In this document: one piece after another, positions 1-11,651 of the stretch
How positions within the stretch are numbered: position 1 is the first letter of the stretch
How the letters are laid out: each line of letters opens with the position of its first letter
Assembly (NCBI GenBank): GCA_000827205.1
Contig: KN832563.1
Span: 816,863 to 880,862 of the forward strand
Length of the DNA: 64,000 bases
Source of the DNA: Plicaturopsis crispa FD-325 SS-3
Taxonomy: Eukaryota > Basidiomycota > Agaricomycetes > Amylocorticiales > Amylocorticiaceae
Reading direction: 5' to 3'
Notes under the pieces: model-generated
What the model was told of the DNA's origin: nothing
The model's input: only the letters and a program-made list of their open reading frames with translations
Database searches by the model: none
Translations under genes and position numbers: made by a program

Positions 1-1202
1 GCTTATGCCTACGAACCAAGAGTTCACGACTTTCCCCAAGGACGACTTCTCGCGCCACAACGACACGCTATTCCAGGTGCAGCTCGTTGATGGTGGCGAG
101 GGGGAGGCATGGAAGAGCAAGTCGGGTCACTTCAGGCTTGTGCATGTGCCAACGAAGGTTTCGCTGTGGACGCATCCTGGACAGCTCCCGGAATGGGCTT
201 TCAAGCAGCAGGAAGTCAACGGCAACAAGAACCCGAGCGAGAAGACTGCGACGTGGTATGTCGACGAGATCATCTCCGATGAGTGTACGTGGCAAATACC
301 GAACGCGTTAGAACTCCTGCTCATTTTACTTTTCTTTGTAGCTGGCGACGATTTCAAGAACCGCACGGGCGACTCGAAGCCGAAAGAGCCCAAGAAGATG
401 AATTTCTTCAAGAAGTTTGGGGAGCTGCAATTGCTGATGCTTCAACACAATGCTGGGCTCACGGCGTCGCATCCCTACGCCAGTAGTGCCATCAACTGGC
501 CATTCTCACTCACCGGCATCAGTTTCTGGACGGAGAACGACTCGCAAAAGCAGATATATCTCGTCGGCAACATCATCGGATGGTGGACGTGTGTCATCGC
601 GCTCTCAATCTACATCGGAATCGTCGGTGCGGACCTCCTAGCTAGGCGCAGAGGATTTGATCCTATCCCGGATGGTCAGTATCTCCTCATGAATTGTCGC
701 CACGTAAGTGTTTGCTCATCCCTTTGTAGAAGTACGCAATCGCCTCTGGAACTCTGCAGGATTCTTCCTCCTTGTCTGGGCCGTTCACTATTTCCCATTC
801 TTCCTCATGAACCGCCAGCTGTTCATCCACCACTACCTGCCGTCGCACCTCGCGTCTGCGCTCGTCGCCGGCGCGGTCCTCAACTTCGTCCTCTCGGAGA
901 CCATCAACTACCCAGTCTCGATCGCCGGCCGCGAGACAAAGAGGAAGCCACGAACATACTCCGACCTGGGAACCAAGGGCCCCATTGCCGTTGGCGTCTT
1001 CGCCGTGATATTGTTCGCCATGTTTGTGTACATGGCTCCTCTCACCTACGGTACTCCAGGGTGAGTAAGTTCTCCGTACAGGCTGGGAATCCGCTGACGT
1101 ATTTGACTGGACAGGCTTGACGGGGAGACGGTCAACAGCAAGCGGTTGCTTTCGACGTGGACCCTCCACTTTGCTGCTAAGAAGACTGCAGAGAGTGTTT
1201 GA
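1..1202 (+). CDS. Protein O-mannosyltransferase, PMT2-type, C-terminal part (5' truncated by window edge)
   Basis: This enzyme transfers mannose from dolichyl-phosphate mannose to Ser/Thr of secretory proteins in the ER membrane. The visible part starts in the MIR-repeat region (SKSGHFRLVHVPTKVSLWTH) and runs into the C-terminal membrane domain. At least three hydrophobic segments follow: YLVGNIIGWWTCVIALSIYI, the stretch around FFLLVWAVHYFPFFLMNRQL, and IAVGVFAVILFAMFVYMAPL. The motif FIHHYLPSHLASAL is typical of PMT C-termini. Three short introns fit (about 287-341, 675-729 and 1061-1115), the last joining TPG to LDGETV. The stop is at 1200-1202. The N-terminal catalytic loop lies outside the window. 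PMT2 rather than PMT1 or PMT4 is suggested by the sequence between the MIR block and the membrane segments, but this is from memory of the family. Confidence 0.9.
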
Positions 1203-1656
1203 ATTGAAGACGGACGTGTTATCGATAGTGGTCTGGGCCCGGGGTGTCGTCCTGTTAATTAATATTGATTTCCTATTCGTATATGAATACGCCTGCACAT
1301 AACACAGCTACCGATCTCTCTGACCCCTTGCAATGCTCATAGTCTTGAATCATTGAAATCATGCTCAGGAGGCAGCACTAGCGCGCGGGCGGGTGGCGTT
1401 GGGAATTCTAAACGTTGCACGCTCTAGCTAGCCGACTGTAACCGTACAGCGTACGACGGTGACCACAGTTTCGTTCACCGTTCACCTCCTCCTTTGCCTA
1501 CTCTACGTATCATATTAGCGCGTAGAAACGGTAAACCAGGATCCTCGGATAGCTTCGTCCCAACTTAGTAACTCTATCGCTAAGTAGCACAAGCGGTTGA
1601 ACGGCGCATTCGACGCGACAACAGGCGACGACGTTGTGCTTTCTGGTTCTGCCACT
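1203..1656. other. Intergenic, PMT gene to sorting nexin gene
   Basis: No gene seen. It holds the 3' region of the mannosyltransferase and the promoter/5' leader of the next gene on the same strand. A TTG-initiated extension upstream of 1657 is open but has no ATG. Confidence 0.5.
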
Positions 1657-4226
1657 ATGTTCAACGCTCCCCGCACCTCACAGCCCTACGGCGGAACGCC
1701 CGCGAACGGCTTTGGAGGCAGCTATGTCGACGAAAACCCTCTGGCGGGTTCCACGTACGATGGACTCGACCCGTGGAGTGCTGCGCCCAGCCCGTCACCG
1801 CCGCCATTGCCTAGCGCACCGTCCATGTTTGGCTCCGTCATTGGTGCACTCGATCCTATATCGCCGCTGGGAGCGTACTGAACCCTGTTCCTCTAGCGGA
1901 TGCGACGGTGCCCGGTATCTATGACAGGGCTTTCGCCGCCGTCGACCCATCGAGCTCGGGCGAGACGTCTGTGAATGCGCTTTCGCGTGTCCTTGGAACG
2001 TCGTCTTTGCCGGCCTCCACTATCGACCGGGTATGTAGGAAGAGATAAGGTGTATAAGGGGCAAAGGCTGAGATGTGTTTAGATCGTGAACCTGGTCAGC
2101 TCTCGCCCCCGTGTTTCAAAGCTAGAATTCTTCGTGGCCCTCGCGCTTGTCGCGTTGGCGCAGTCCGGCAAAGGTACGCCGCCACTAGCCTCCTTGCACC
2201 TCCCAATCTACTAACAGTCTATGCAGATATTAGCATTGAGCAGGTGGCCTCACTCGCCTCTCAGAATACCCTTCCCGAGCCCAGCCTCAACCTCAACGCT
2301 TTGGAATCTTCCACCTCTACGTTCTCCGCCCCGTATAATTATGCTAGGCAGGACAGTGGCCCCGCCATCCGCTCTCCCGTGCCTGCGTATGCAACCGACG
2401 ACCCGTGGAGTACAGCTCGCTACAGCACTACCGTGAACACCACCGGTGGCATCACCAATGGCGCGCCATCGAACGTGGCTGGAACGGGTCTCCCAAAGGA
2501 TTGGTGGAAGAGACAGGAAACGATCAACATAAACATCTTGGGTCAGCAAGGATTTATACTCAACAGGTATACGGTCTACGAGATAACGTCGGAAGTACGT
2601 GGAGCACGGACCCATTATTCTCAATAACTAACGAGGGTACAAAATAGAGAAGTGCGCCGGTGACGCGACGATACTCCGAGTTCGTTTTCCTATGGGACGT
2701 TTTGGTGCGGAGGTATCCCTTCCGCTTATTGCCCGCCTTGCCGCCCAAACGATTAGGACGTAAGTACATGGGACCGTCCACTTCATCCGCCCACATCTCA
2801 AATCGTCATGTAGCGGACGACGCTTTTCTTGAACAGCGCAGGTGATGCATTCCCAACTATCTAAATAGTGTCGGTAATTGACGAAGCGTGCAGGAGAGGC
2901 CTGGCGCGATTTATCAATTTCGTGGTGTATGTTCATTCATATCCCCGCTTCACGATTGTTATCTCACATTTTTCCAGGAACCACCCAATAATAAAGGAAG
3001 ACGCCTTACTGGCCGTTTTCCTCACAGAGCCGTCCTTTGAGACGTGGCGGAAAAACTCGTCCATCTCGTTAGACGAAGAATCTGTGAGCAGACGGGTGGA
3101 CAGAGCCGAGGAGATGGCCATCCCCAGTGATCTCGAGGACAAGCTCTTGTATGCTTAATTTCCGTCCTCCATGATCATTTTTTTCTTTACTGAGTACGCT
3201 CACCAGGATTGTACGAGCCAAGATCATCCCACTCATTGAGCAGTGGCAGAAGATATGCGTCCTCGCGGAGCGCATAGTCAAGAGGCGCGAAGCAGCTGCG
3301 GTAAATGTCCCTGCCCTCCGGCGCACCTACCTTCCATCTCACTTCGCGTTGCCTTCCTTTTCTTCCGCGGCCTCGATCCATTCCGTCTCGTCCATTTTAT
3401 CCGGCGGATCGACGCTGACCTCCCGGGAATCCGTGGATGCTCCGAATTGGTACGGACAGGCGGACGTGGCGCGGCTGACGAATACGCTGAAGGTGCTCGT
3501 GGAGGTGAACGAGCACTGCTGGAGGGGAGATAGCTGCGAGCTGTGCGAGGGTGTGCGTAATGGGCTCGGGCACGTCGCGGGCCATACGCAGAGGCATTCG
3601 GACCTGCTCGAGCAACGGGTGAGTCTGCCAGTGTCGACATGTTGCAAAGTGAATTAATTGATCCTGGCTTTAGACGCGCACGTTGCTCTATTCGACGCTG
3701 GAATCACTCAAGGTGAAACATTTCTTGGGTGTCCCTCGGGATAGCACTCACGCCCTGTTTCAGAGCCAGCGAGATCTCTACATCGCCATGCGAGATCTAT
3801 TCATACGTCACGACCGACTATCGATCGATCAAGTCGAGCGGCTGAAGAAGCGCGTAGAAACGAACTCGTTGAAGTTGGACGGCATCAAGGCCTTGCAGAA
3901 GGACGGATGGCAAGACGAAGCCGAGAAGTACATTGCCGTCATCGAACGGGACCAAGCAACCATCGCAGCGCAACTAAATCGACGTATCTTCATTCGTGCT
4001 AGGTGCGGCATTTGTCTTGCATTTTGGACGCACTCAGTTGCCTAAGCTTCCGTCCCTTTTTTACAGTATGTGGCACGAGCTGCGCGTCGTGCTGCACAAC
4101 CGCGAGAACGCCCTCCTCACGCAGGCGGTTCACAGTTTCGCGCGCGAGGAGCAGGAGTTCTCGGAGAGCGTCAACGCCAACTGGGTGTCCTTGGGTAGCG
4201 CTGTTGAGTCTATGCCTTACGAGTGA
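1657..4226 (+). CDS. MVP1: Sorting nexin Mvp1/SNX8-type (EH-like + PX + BAR)
   Basis: A membrane-coat protein of endosomes that binds phosphoinositides and acts in retrograde or recycling traffic. The start is the first in-frame ATG (MFNAPRTSQPYGG). After a Pro/Ser-rich leader, an EH-like segment (VPGIYDRAFAAVDPSSSGET) is reached through an intron at about 1842-1897 with branch TACTGAAC and acceptor TCCTCTAG. The PX domain spans about 2525-2935, with the phosphoinositide-binding RRYSEF (TRRYSEFVFLWDVLVRRYPF) and the PPK motif LPALPPKRLG. A long helical BAR-like region follows from about 3000 to the end (RVDRAEEMAIPSDLEDKL, LKKRVETNSLKLDGIKAL). Domain order and the closing block FAREEQEFSESVNANW match the fungal Mvp1 family. 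At least eight short introns interrupt it. Assignment is firm; some inner splice sites are approximate. Confidence 0.88.
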
Positions 4227-4611
4227 TCGGTTGTTACTCGACGCCAGTTGAGTGGGACACCTGCACCCGGGAGAGGGTGCATCTTACATACCTCATTTTG
4301 ATTCCTTTACGACACTGGACATGCTGGGAATAAATCATATCAATGTGCATCTGCGGCTACATTGTGTAGATGGTCTACAGTACTCGTAGCCCGTGCACCG
4401 CTGTGTGTAAACGGTTTCATTGTTTATTGCGAGATACTTGCTTATCATCGGGCGCTAGTGCGTGCGATCGGGCACGGAACTGGAGCGATCACTTGGCACA
4501 AGTACATCGTAAGCAGGCTGAGCACATTCTTATCGAGAAAACCTCAAGAAACACATAAGTATGAAGGTCGTATAAGCAAGGTTGTGCGACATCGACCCAG
4601 ACATACCAGTT
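4227..4611. other. Intergenic / 5' leader of VOC gene
   Basis: No conserved gene seen. A four-codon upstream ORF (ATG at 4561, stop at 4573) precedes the main start and could dampen translation of the VOC protein. An ORF reaching back to 4362 is a shadow frame. Confidence 0.4.
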
Positions 4612-5094
4612 ATGCCACGACCTGCACCTCCGAGTGGAATTCACCACCTAAAGCTGGGCACGACAGATCTCGCTGCGTCTCTGCACTTCTACACGCACGT
4701 CCTCGGCGCCGTGCATCTGCCGCAACTCGACCACCGCCTGCCCAACGGCGACCTCTTCGCGTACCTCACGTCCCTTGCGCTGGGCGGTCAGGCACCACTA
4801 TACATCGAACTCCGGCTGCTGAAGAAGGACAGTGCGCACATGCAGGCGCTGGCAGCCGAGCCGTTCAATGTGCTCACGCTTGCGGTGCCGGATCGGGCTG
4901 CATTGGTCGGATGGACGGAGTGGCTGGACGAGTGTGGCGTCGCGAACAGCGGGGTGCTGCGTGGACTCAAAGGCTCGGTCCTCGTGTGCGATGATGGGCA
5001 GGGAAATCGGCTGCGATTCTACGCGGAGGTGGCAGAAATGGTCAAGCTGGAAGATACAGATGCGGGCAACGAATGGCTGCGGGTAGACTGGTAA
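4612..5094 (+). CDS. VOC-superfamily (glyoxalase/bleomycin-resistance-type) protein
   Basis: An intronless 160-residue protein with the paired beta-alpha-beta-beta-beta layout of a VOC domain. The first half opens with GIHHLKLGTTDLAASLHFYT and includes PLYIELRLL. The second half (FNVLTLAVPDRAALVGWTEW) closes with GNRLRFYAEV. In this superfamily the His near the start and the acidic residues in IEL and FYAE positions often bind a divalent metal, so metal-dependent lyase, dioxygenase or resistance activity are all possible; the substrate cannot be read from sequence. The ATG at 4612 is the first in frame; the upstream in-frame codon at 4582 is TTG and is not favoured in a eukaryote. It lies between the sorting nexin gene and the long promoter of the beta-glucosidase, with no clear functional link. 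Confidence 0.8.
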   Translation: MPRPAPPSGIHHLKLGTTDLAASLHFYTHVLGAVHLPQLDHRLPNGDLFAYLTSLALGGQAPLYIELRLLKKDSAHMQALAAEPFNVLTLAVPDRAALVGWTEWLDECGVANSGVLRGLKGSVLVCDDGQGNRLRFYAEVAEMVKLEDTDAGNEWLRVDW

Positions 5095-5960
5095 CCGTCT
5101 GACTATGAGAGCAAGCGTCGATAGTCACGACAAGCTTGCCTTTCTAATGGACAGATCGTCACAAATCTAGGCTGCGGGTTTAACGAGCTGTTAGCGCGCT
5201 GTCTGCCCTCGTAACGCGGCATCCAATTTAAACGTACCTGGCGCTGGCGAAACTGTACTCAGTCCTTGTGATAATACCTGCCAAAAACATTCAGTTCATC
5301 AAAGATATATGTTGACGGCTCCCAAGGAGGATGCATGGCGCGAGGAAAAGCAAGAGATGGTGGTGGTCAGAATAGACGGGGCCATCTGATACTTTGGTTC
5401 ATGTGATCGTTATTTTCGTGCGGGGCCCCGCACTTTCGGCTCTTTGCCTGCGCTTTCAGACCGCCGTCTTGACTCCGTTCCAAAACAAAGTCCTTTTCCC
5501 TTCCAATTTACCGCTGTCTCTACGCGATTCGACCGCCGTCGCGCTAAGCAGTCGAAGCTGGACCGCCATGCGTCGACAGCGACGTCGCTGCGACAATTTT
5601 CCGCGTTTTTCCTGCGTGGCGGACGACGAGACGCACATAAATGTAATTCCCGACACGTATAACGCCGGGTCTCAAGTGACTAGATCCCCGCTTGTTATAG
5701 CAAACTGTTCATCAGCTTCTCGGAAATGCACGTATTCATTTTGCCCATCTTGCTGTCCTATGGGATTACCTGCCGGTGACAAGCAGCGCCAGGGTCTATA
5801 AAGTGGTGTTCTGCCGACCCTTTCCCGCTTCGCCTGAGTTTTTCTCTCTTCTTTTGTCTTGCAGGCTCTCCCTGGACGCCTTCAAAAACCTCTAAGACGA
5901 CGCGTCTTAGCCCACCCTCTTTTTGAGCTCACCCTCTAGTCCCTCCTTTGATTTCCAGAC
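5095..5960 (+). promoter_or_regulatory. Long promoter region of the GH3 beta-glucosidase
   Basis: This 866-bp gap has no supported gene. It contains the 12-bp perfect palindrome GCGGGGCCCCGC (5420-5431), a third CCCCGC (5686-5691), a TATA-like CTATAAAG near 5796, and a pyrimidine-rich stretch at 5810-5960 just before the ATG, typical of strongly transcribed fungal genes. SYGGRG (here GCGGGG) is the known consensus of the fungal glucose repressor Cre1/CreA/Mig1. Use of these sites is inferred. Confidence 0.6.
5420..5431. promoter_or_regulatory. Palindromic pair of Cre1/Mig1-type sites
   Basis: GCGGGGCCCCGC reads the same on both strands and consists of two abutting, oppositely oriented SYGGRG consensus sites, about 530 bp upstream of the beta-glucosidase ATG. 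The 10-bp core GCGGGGCCCC recurs upstream of the dehydrogenase gene at 9755. Confidence 0.5.
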
Positions 5961-8900
5961 ATGAAGAAACAAGCAGTTTACCCCATCTTGCTTGGGGCAT
6001 TGCTCGGTGCTGCGCCCAGCGTCAATGGACGCGAGCACGACAACTTCTACAGACGGGCCAACCACAGCAGCATTGCCGCGTCTAGCTCTGCGGGCATATC
6101 TGTGTCGATATTGTCCTCTGCAAGCGCCTCTGCGACCTCTGTAGCAGTCTCTGCGGTCTCCTCCGTCCTGTCCGGGCCCCTCTCATCTCCAACTAAATCT
6201 GCCTCTGTCACCGCGTCCATCACGTCGAGTGCCATCTCATCAGCTGCCTCGAACGGCACCTCGCACTCTGCTACTAAATCCGCATCCTCGTCCAGTGCAA
6301 GCGCATCAGCCACCCACACCCCTTCCAAGGTGCGCACTTTCGGACCTCTCTCACCCTGCACGTGCTAATACACCGGGGTAAAGCCGGTCAACGGTGACGG
6401 TGGTTGGGCAGACGCCGTAGGGAAAGCCAAGGCGTTCGTACAGGGCCTATCCATTGACGAAAAGGTCAATCTCACCACCGGTGTCGACACTGTCGGGCGG
6501 TGTGTAGGTAACACGGGGCGCGTTACGCGCCTCAATTTCGACGGGTTTTGTCTCCAAGACTCGCCTGTCGGTGTGCGCGACGCGGACTTCACGTCCGTGT
6601 TCCCTGCTGGCGTTAATATTGCGGCTACATGGGATGCTGGCCTCATGTGTACGTATTTCACTTATATTGTCAATGACTGTATAACACCTAACATCACTGT
6701 GCAGGGGCGCGTGGTGCTGCTATGGGTGCTGAGTACCGCGGCAAAGGTGTCAATGTTGCGTGAGTATTGTCCAAGAGCTTGCTGGCCTAGTGTTAATGAC
6801 GCCATCAGCTTGGGCCCCATGATGAACCTCGCCCGCAATGCGGCTGGCGGTCGCAACTGGGAAGGTGGAGGAGCTGATCCTTTCCTGTCCGGTGTACACG
6901 CCGCCCAGAACATCGAAGGTATCCAAAGCCAAGGCGTCATCGCCTGTGCCAAACACTAGTGAGTCCACATGCTTACCCTCTATAACAACGCGTTAATGAC
7001 GCGTCCCAGCGTGCTGAACGAGCAGGAGCACTACCGCGGCGGCTCGGGCGCAGAAGCTGTACGTCACCAGTTACTCCTGCGACATCGTTTTGTAGTCTGT
7101 CTTTTTGCTGATTTATGATTGGTGTGTTTAGTACTCGTCCAACCAAGACGACCGCTCTTTCCACGAGACGCAGCTGTGGCCGTTCGCCGAGTCTGTGCAT
7201 GCGGGCGTAGGCTCGGTGATGTGCAGCTACAACCGCATTAACCAGACTTTCGCGTGCGAGAACCGGCACCTGCTGAACACCATCCTCAAGGAAGAATTGG
7301 ACTTCCAGGGATTTATGGTGTCGGATTGGGGCGCCGTCGAGTCATTGGAAGCCAGTGTTATCAACGGTGCAGACATGAACATGCCTGGTGCGTCCACCTT
7401 CGTTTTCATCTTGAGCTGTTCATACTCAAGGGGATGTGACATTAGGATTTATCGCATGTAAGTATTTGACCGCGTCTTTGGTGACAAAATGCTAACGCTG
7501 GCATAGATGGTGACCCTGACCAGCCGAATCCCAGTCAGGCTAACAACAGCTACTGGGGCGCCCAACTAAAGGATGCAGTGCAGAACGGTTCGATCCCCGA
7601 GTCGCGCTTCGACGACATGGTGTGCACTCGCATTATATATTCCCTCTCGACACAGCTGCTGAACAATGGTGTAGGTCATCCGCACGATGGCAGCCTACTA
7701 CAAGCTCGGCCAGGACGCTGGTTTCCCTCCCGTCAAGTAAGTCCGCTGCCTACTGTCATCTTCCGCCAAAAAAAACTGAACTGGACTCCCAAGCTTCGAC
7801 TATCTAAACGAAAACACGTACATCGACGGGCAGCTCGTGAACGAGCACGTCAACGTCCAGGCAGACCACTACAAGGTCATCCGCGAGATCGGCTCCGCGT
7901 CCACGGTGCTCCTCAAGAACGTCAACAACAGTTCGTGTCCATTTATCCTCCAGGCCCCGTATGCTGTAGCTGACGGTTTTCGGCTGCTCTTAGCCCTGCC
8001 ATTCGACTTCAGCAAAGTCAAGAGCCTCGCTATCCTGGGCAGCGATGCCGGCGGGAACCCAGACGGGCCGAACGGATGCACCGACCGCGGCTGCGACCAG
8101 GGCACGCTCGCAGTGGGCTGGGGAAGCGGCTGTACGTACACGTGTCTCTCGCGAAAGGTTTATCTGTCTGACCACCTGACGTTGCAGCGGCCAACTTCCC
8201 TTACCTTGTCACGCCGTACGATGCCATCCAGGGCCACGTGCGTGCGGAGAATCCGACCATTGTTCTGCAAGCGGTGTTCAATGACTACAACTATGCTGCC
8301 ATCAACACGACGGCGAACACGTCGGATGCGTGCTTTGTGTTCGCGAACTCGGACTCGGGTGAAGGGTGAGTGCCGCTTTTTGCGCCGGGGGGTTCGATTG
8401 CCTTTGCTGATGACGCATACGTGCAGATACATCACTGTCGATACCAATGAGGGTGACCGCAACGTCAGTAACTTTCTCACCTTCTTACTGCGCGTCGTAT
8501 TTACCACTACTATTCTGATCGCAGAACCTTACACTCTGGCACAACGGCGACGACCTCATCTTGAGCACTGCCGCCAACTGCAAGAACACCGTCGTCGTGC
8601 TGCACACCGTCGGCCCGGTGACCGTCGAGAGATGGTACGACCACCCGAACGTCACCGCTATTCTCTACGCTGGGCTGCCCGGCCAGGAGAGCGGCAACTC
8701 GCTGCTAGACGTCATACTCGGCACAGTCAACCCGTAAGCTTGCCTCTGTCCGAACGAGCGAAGATGTGATCTGATGTGCGTGTGATGTATAGATCTGGGC
8801 GCCTGCCATACACTATTGCGAAGGACCGCAGCGACTACGCGTCCGATATTGTGTACAGCTTCCCGGAGACCCCGGGCTATGTCCCCCAGATCAACTACAC

Positions 8901-9553
8901 CGAGAAACTGAGTACGTTTCCTCGCCCCCTCCATCCATTCCTGTAACTAACGGCTTGACTAGACATTGATTACCGTCACTTCGACAGCGCGGGCATTGAG
9001 CCGCGGTACGAATTCGGTTTCGGCCTCTCGTACACGACCTTCGCGTACTCGGGCCTCAACATACAGACCCTCGCGAACCCGAAGACTGTGCCCGCCGGGG
9101 ACGTATCGCTCGGAGGCAAGACCGGCCTGTACACGGATGCTCTCAGTGTGACCTTCAGCGTCAAGAATACGGGCGGGTTCGATGGCAACGAAGTTGCGCA
9201 GCTGTACTTGGTGCGTTAGCCTAAATCGCACTTGCACTACGTGGCCTTTTCTGATATGCGGCGATGTAGGGCTTCCCCAAGTCGGCGAACGAGCCGCCGC
9301 GCGTCCTAAGAGGCTTCAGCCGCCAGTTCATCAAGAAGGGCCAGAGCGCGCAGTTCACCATCAAGTTGCGGGTGAAGGACATCTCCGTCTGGTGCGTTCT
9401 CTCATATCTCTTCATGAACTTCTTCTATTCGTATCTAACGTCGCGTCCAGGGATGTCGTATCGCAAGCCTGGGTTGTGCCCAGTGGCGAGTTCACTGTCT
9501 ATGTGGGCTCGTCCTCTCGCCAGCTGCACCTGCAGAAGACTATCTCGTTCTAG
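5961..9553 (+). CDS. Secreted GH3 beta-glucosidase
   Basis: A glycoside hydrolase family 3 enzyme, expected to release glucose from cellobiose and related beta-glucosides outside the cell. A signal peptide (KKQAVYPILLGALLGAAPS) is followed by about 90 residues rich in Ser, Ala and Thr, likely an O-glycosylated spacer; no CBM1 is seen. The spacer joins the catalytic part (PVNGDGGWADAVGKAKAFV) across an intron of about 50 bp near 6331-6382. The TIM-barrel domain has LQDSPVGVR, NVALGPMMNLARNAAGGRNW, ACAKHYVLNEQEHYRGG and the nucleophile Asp in GFMVSDWGAV (codon 7324-7326). The GH3 C-terminal sandwich (LPGQESGNSLLDVILG, GRLPYTIAKD) and a fibronectin III-like domain (YEFGFGLSYTTFAYSGLN) complete it. 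The length and domain order are those of a whole beta-glucosidase. A dozen or so short introns are present. The upstream Cre1-type sites suggest glucose repression. Confidence 0.93.
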
Positions 9554-9954
9554 GCTATACTCCAGTAGCCGCGTGTTTCTCAAAATTTCATCGGGTCTGG
9601 CGGTATCGTATACGAAAGTAAACTGTACCATCCGCCATGTAAACGTTGTTTGTTTGAACTTCTGACTGACGCTTGATATAAGAGACGGACAAGAAAGAGC
9701 TGAGGCTGCAAAACCGAAAGCGGCTCGCCGGCCCGGGTTTGTATGCGGCGCGCCGCGGGGCCCCATGTTCTGCATGGGTCGCCTGCAAAACATAGGGAGT
9801 TTTCCCCCAGGTTCTGCCTCTGTCGGCGCACGGGCAGGATATCGGTAAGGAAGGCCGACGGGGCACATCGCGATAGATAATCGCAGTCACGATGGGATCG
9901 AGCACCACCTTTCTCCTTACCCTCGTCTTCATTCATCCAGGTTAATTTGTAGCC
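9554..9954 (+). promoter_or_regulatory. Promoter region of the arabinitol dehydrogenase gene
   Basis: No gene seen in this 401-bp stretch. It carries GCGGGGCCCC (9755-9764), directly overlapping the perfect palindrome GCGGCGCGCCGC (9745-9756), and CCCCAG (9805-9810), the reverse complement of a CTGGGG Cre1-type site. These lie 145-210 bp before the ATG. Function is inferred from the SYGGRG consensus. Confidence 0.5.
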
Positions 9955-11651
9955 ATGTCGGTAGCAGTCGCCAACGCAGATGTTTACGATCCCAAAAAGA
10001 TCTTGCAGCACCCTGAATTCAGGGTGCTCGCCGCGGGCGAGAAGCCGCCCAGCACCGCGAACATTGCGGCGTTCTACAACCCCCAGCACGAGATTCATCT
10101 CGTGGAGAAGCCCCGCCCCAAGCCTGGTCCAGGACAGGTCCTCGTGCATGTCCGTGCAACAGGGATTTGTGGGTGAGTACGCGCAGTTGTTGCTTTCCGA
10201 ATCCATGGACTAATTTATGTCCGACTCTTAGATCGGATGTACATTTCTGGCAGCATGGTCGAATTGGTGATTCTATGATTGTGACAGACGAGGCAAGTGC
10301 TAGGGATTGAAGTATTTTTCCAGCAGTGAGTATGGAAAGCTCACTGGCTCTTTCTCGCAGTGCGGCTCTGGTCATGAATCTGCCGGGGAAGTCGTAGAAG
10401 TTGGCGAAGGAGTTACTCAGTGGAAAGCTGGTATGATCTGTCACATAGAGCGTTGTGTTTATACCTTGATCATTCTTTTCTGTCAAGGTGACCGGGTAGC
10501 CATTGAGGCGGGTGTTCCCTGCTCACTACCCTCTTGCGAGTTCTGTCGGGTCGGAAGATATAATGCATGTATGTACCATGCGTAGATTATATCACCGTCA
10601 GCACAAAGTTGACCTTACATAGGCCCGGACGTCGTGTTCTTCTCGACACCACCATTCCACGGTTAGTCCCACAACATTTCTCTTATCACATTTCCTGACG
10701 TTCGGAGCCTTTAGGAACATTAACTCGCTGGCATCTCCACCCCGCCGCATGGCTGCATCGTCTTCCGGATGAAGTCTCATTCGAGGAAGGATCCCTGTGC
10801 GAGCCATTGGCAGTCGCTCTCGCAGGCATCGAACGCGCAAACCTCCGCCTTGGGGATCCCATCTTGATTTGGTTCGGCTTTGTTGTTCTTTTACTATAAG
10901 CTATTACTAAGGCATATGTCTGAACAGCGGAGCTGGTCCCATCGGTCTGGTGTCTCTTCTGGCCTCTCGTGCTGCAGGGGCAGAGCCCATCGTCATCACC
11001 GACCTTTTCCAAAGCCGACTGGACTTCGCCAAAACCCTTGTCCCAGGCGTGCGGACCGTTCTCGTTGAGCGCGGCAATACGCCCAAAGAGGTCGCTGCGA
11101 AGGTAAAGGAGGCCGCCGGGGAGCCTGTGAAGCTCACGTTGGAATGCACTGGTGTTGAGAGTAGCGTGCACGCCGGTGTCTTCGTGAGCATCAAAACCTT
11201 TTTTCCTGCCAATGTAGTGGGCGTAGTGTCCTTGTTGCTGACTTTGTTTCCAGTCAACCAAATTCGGCGGGAAGGTGTTCATCATTGGTGTGGGCAAGAA
11301 CGAGCAGCTGGTCAGTAGAACTTCAACCCCATCCACACCATGCCATCCTAAAAACTAATCAACTCACCGTTAGTTCCCTTTCATGCACCTGAGCGCCAAC
11401 GAGATCGACCTCAGCTTCCAATACCGCTACGCTAACCAGGTCAGTATCTCCACATTTTGTTTCAGCGCTTTCGCACGCTGAAGACCTTCCCATCTACGCA
11501 GTACCCCAAAGCCATCAGGCTGGTAGCAGGAGGTCTGATCAACCTCCGACCTCTGGTGACGCACCGTTTTCCTCTCGAGGAAGCCGTCGCTGCGTTCCAT
11601 GTCGCTGCAGATCCGGCACAGGGGGCTATCAAGGTGCAGATTCAGGATTAA
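9955..11651 (+). CDS. L-arabinitol 4-dehydrogenase-like zinc alcohol dehydrogenase (polyol MDR)
   Basis: A medium-chain zinc dehydrogenase of the sorbitol/xylitol/L-arabinitol group, oxidising L-arabinitol to L-xylulose with NAD+ in the cytosolic pentose pathway. The catalytic zinc region reads [15 protein letters not shown] and later [14 protein letters not shown]. The structural-zinc cysteines are in [18 protein letters not shown], followed by [20 protein letters not shown], a stretch I associate with fungal arabinitol dehydrogenases. The Rossmann domain has [20 protein letters not shown] and an Asp after the second strand ([11 protein letters not shown]), which favours NAD over NADP. The C-terminus is [20 protein letters not shown], with stop at 11649-11651. 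About eight short introns occur. Xylitol or sorbitol dehydrogenase is the main alternative. Its place beside the beta-glucosidase fits plant-biomass sugar use. Confidence 0.87.

Noticed and set aside
1597-1656. N-terminal extension of the sorting nexin from 1597
   Set aside because: It would start at TTG; the first in-frame ATG is at 1657.
1840-1900. Apparent frameshift in the sorting nexin
   Set aside because: An ordinary 56-bp intron (about 1842-1897, branch TACTGAAC, acceptor TCCTCTAG) restores the frame into the EH-like segment.
9580-10206. 208-codon minus-strand frame before the arabinitol dehydrogenase
   Set aside because: It overlaps the promoter and first exon of a well-supported plus-strand gene and has no domain.
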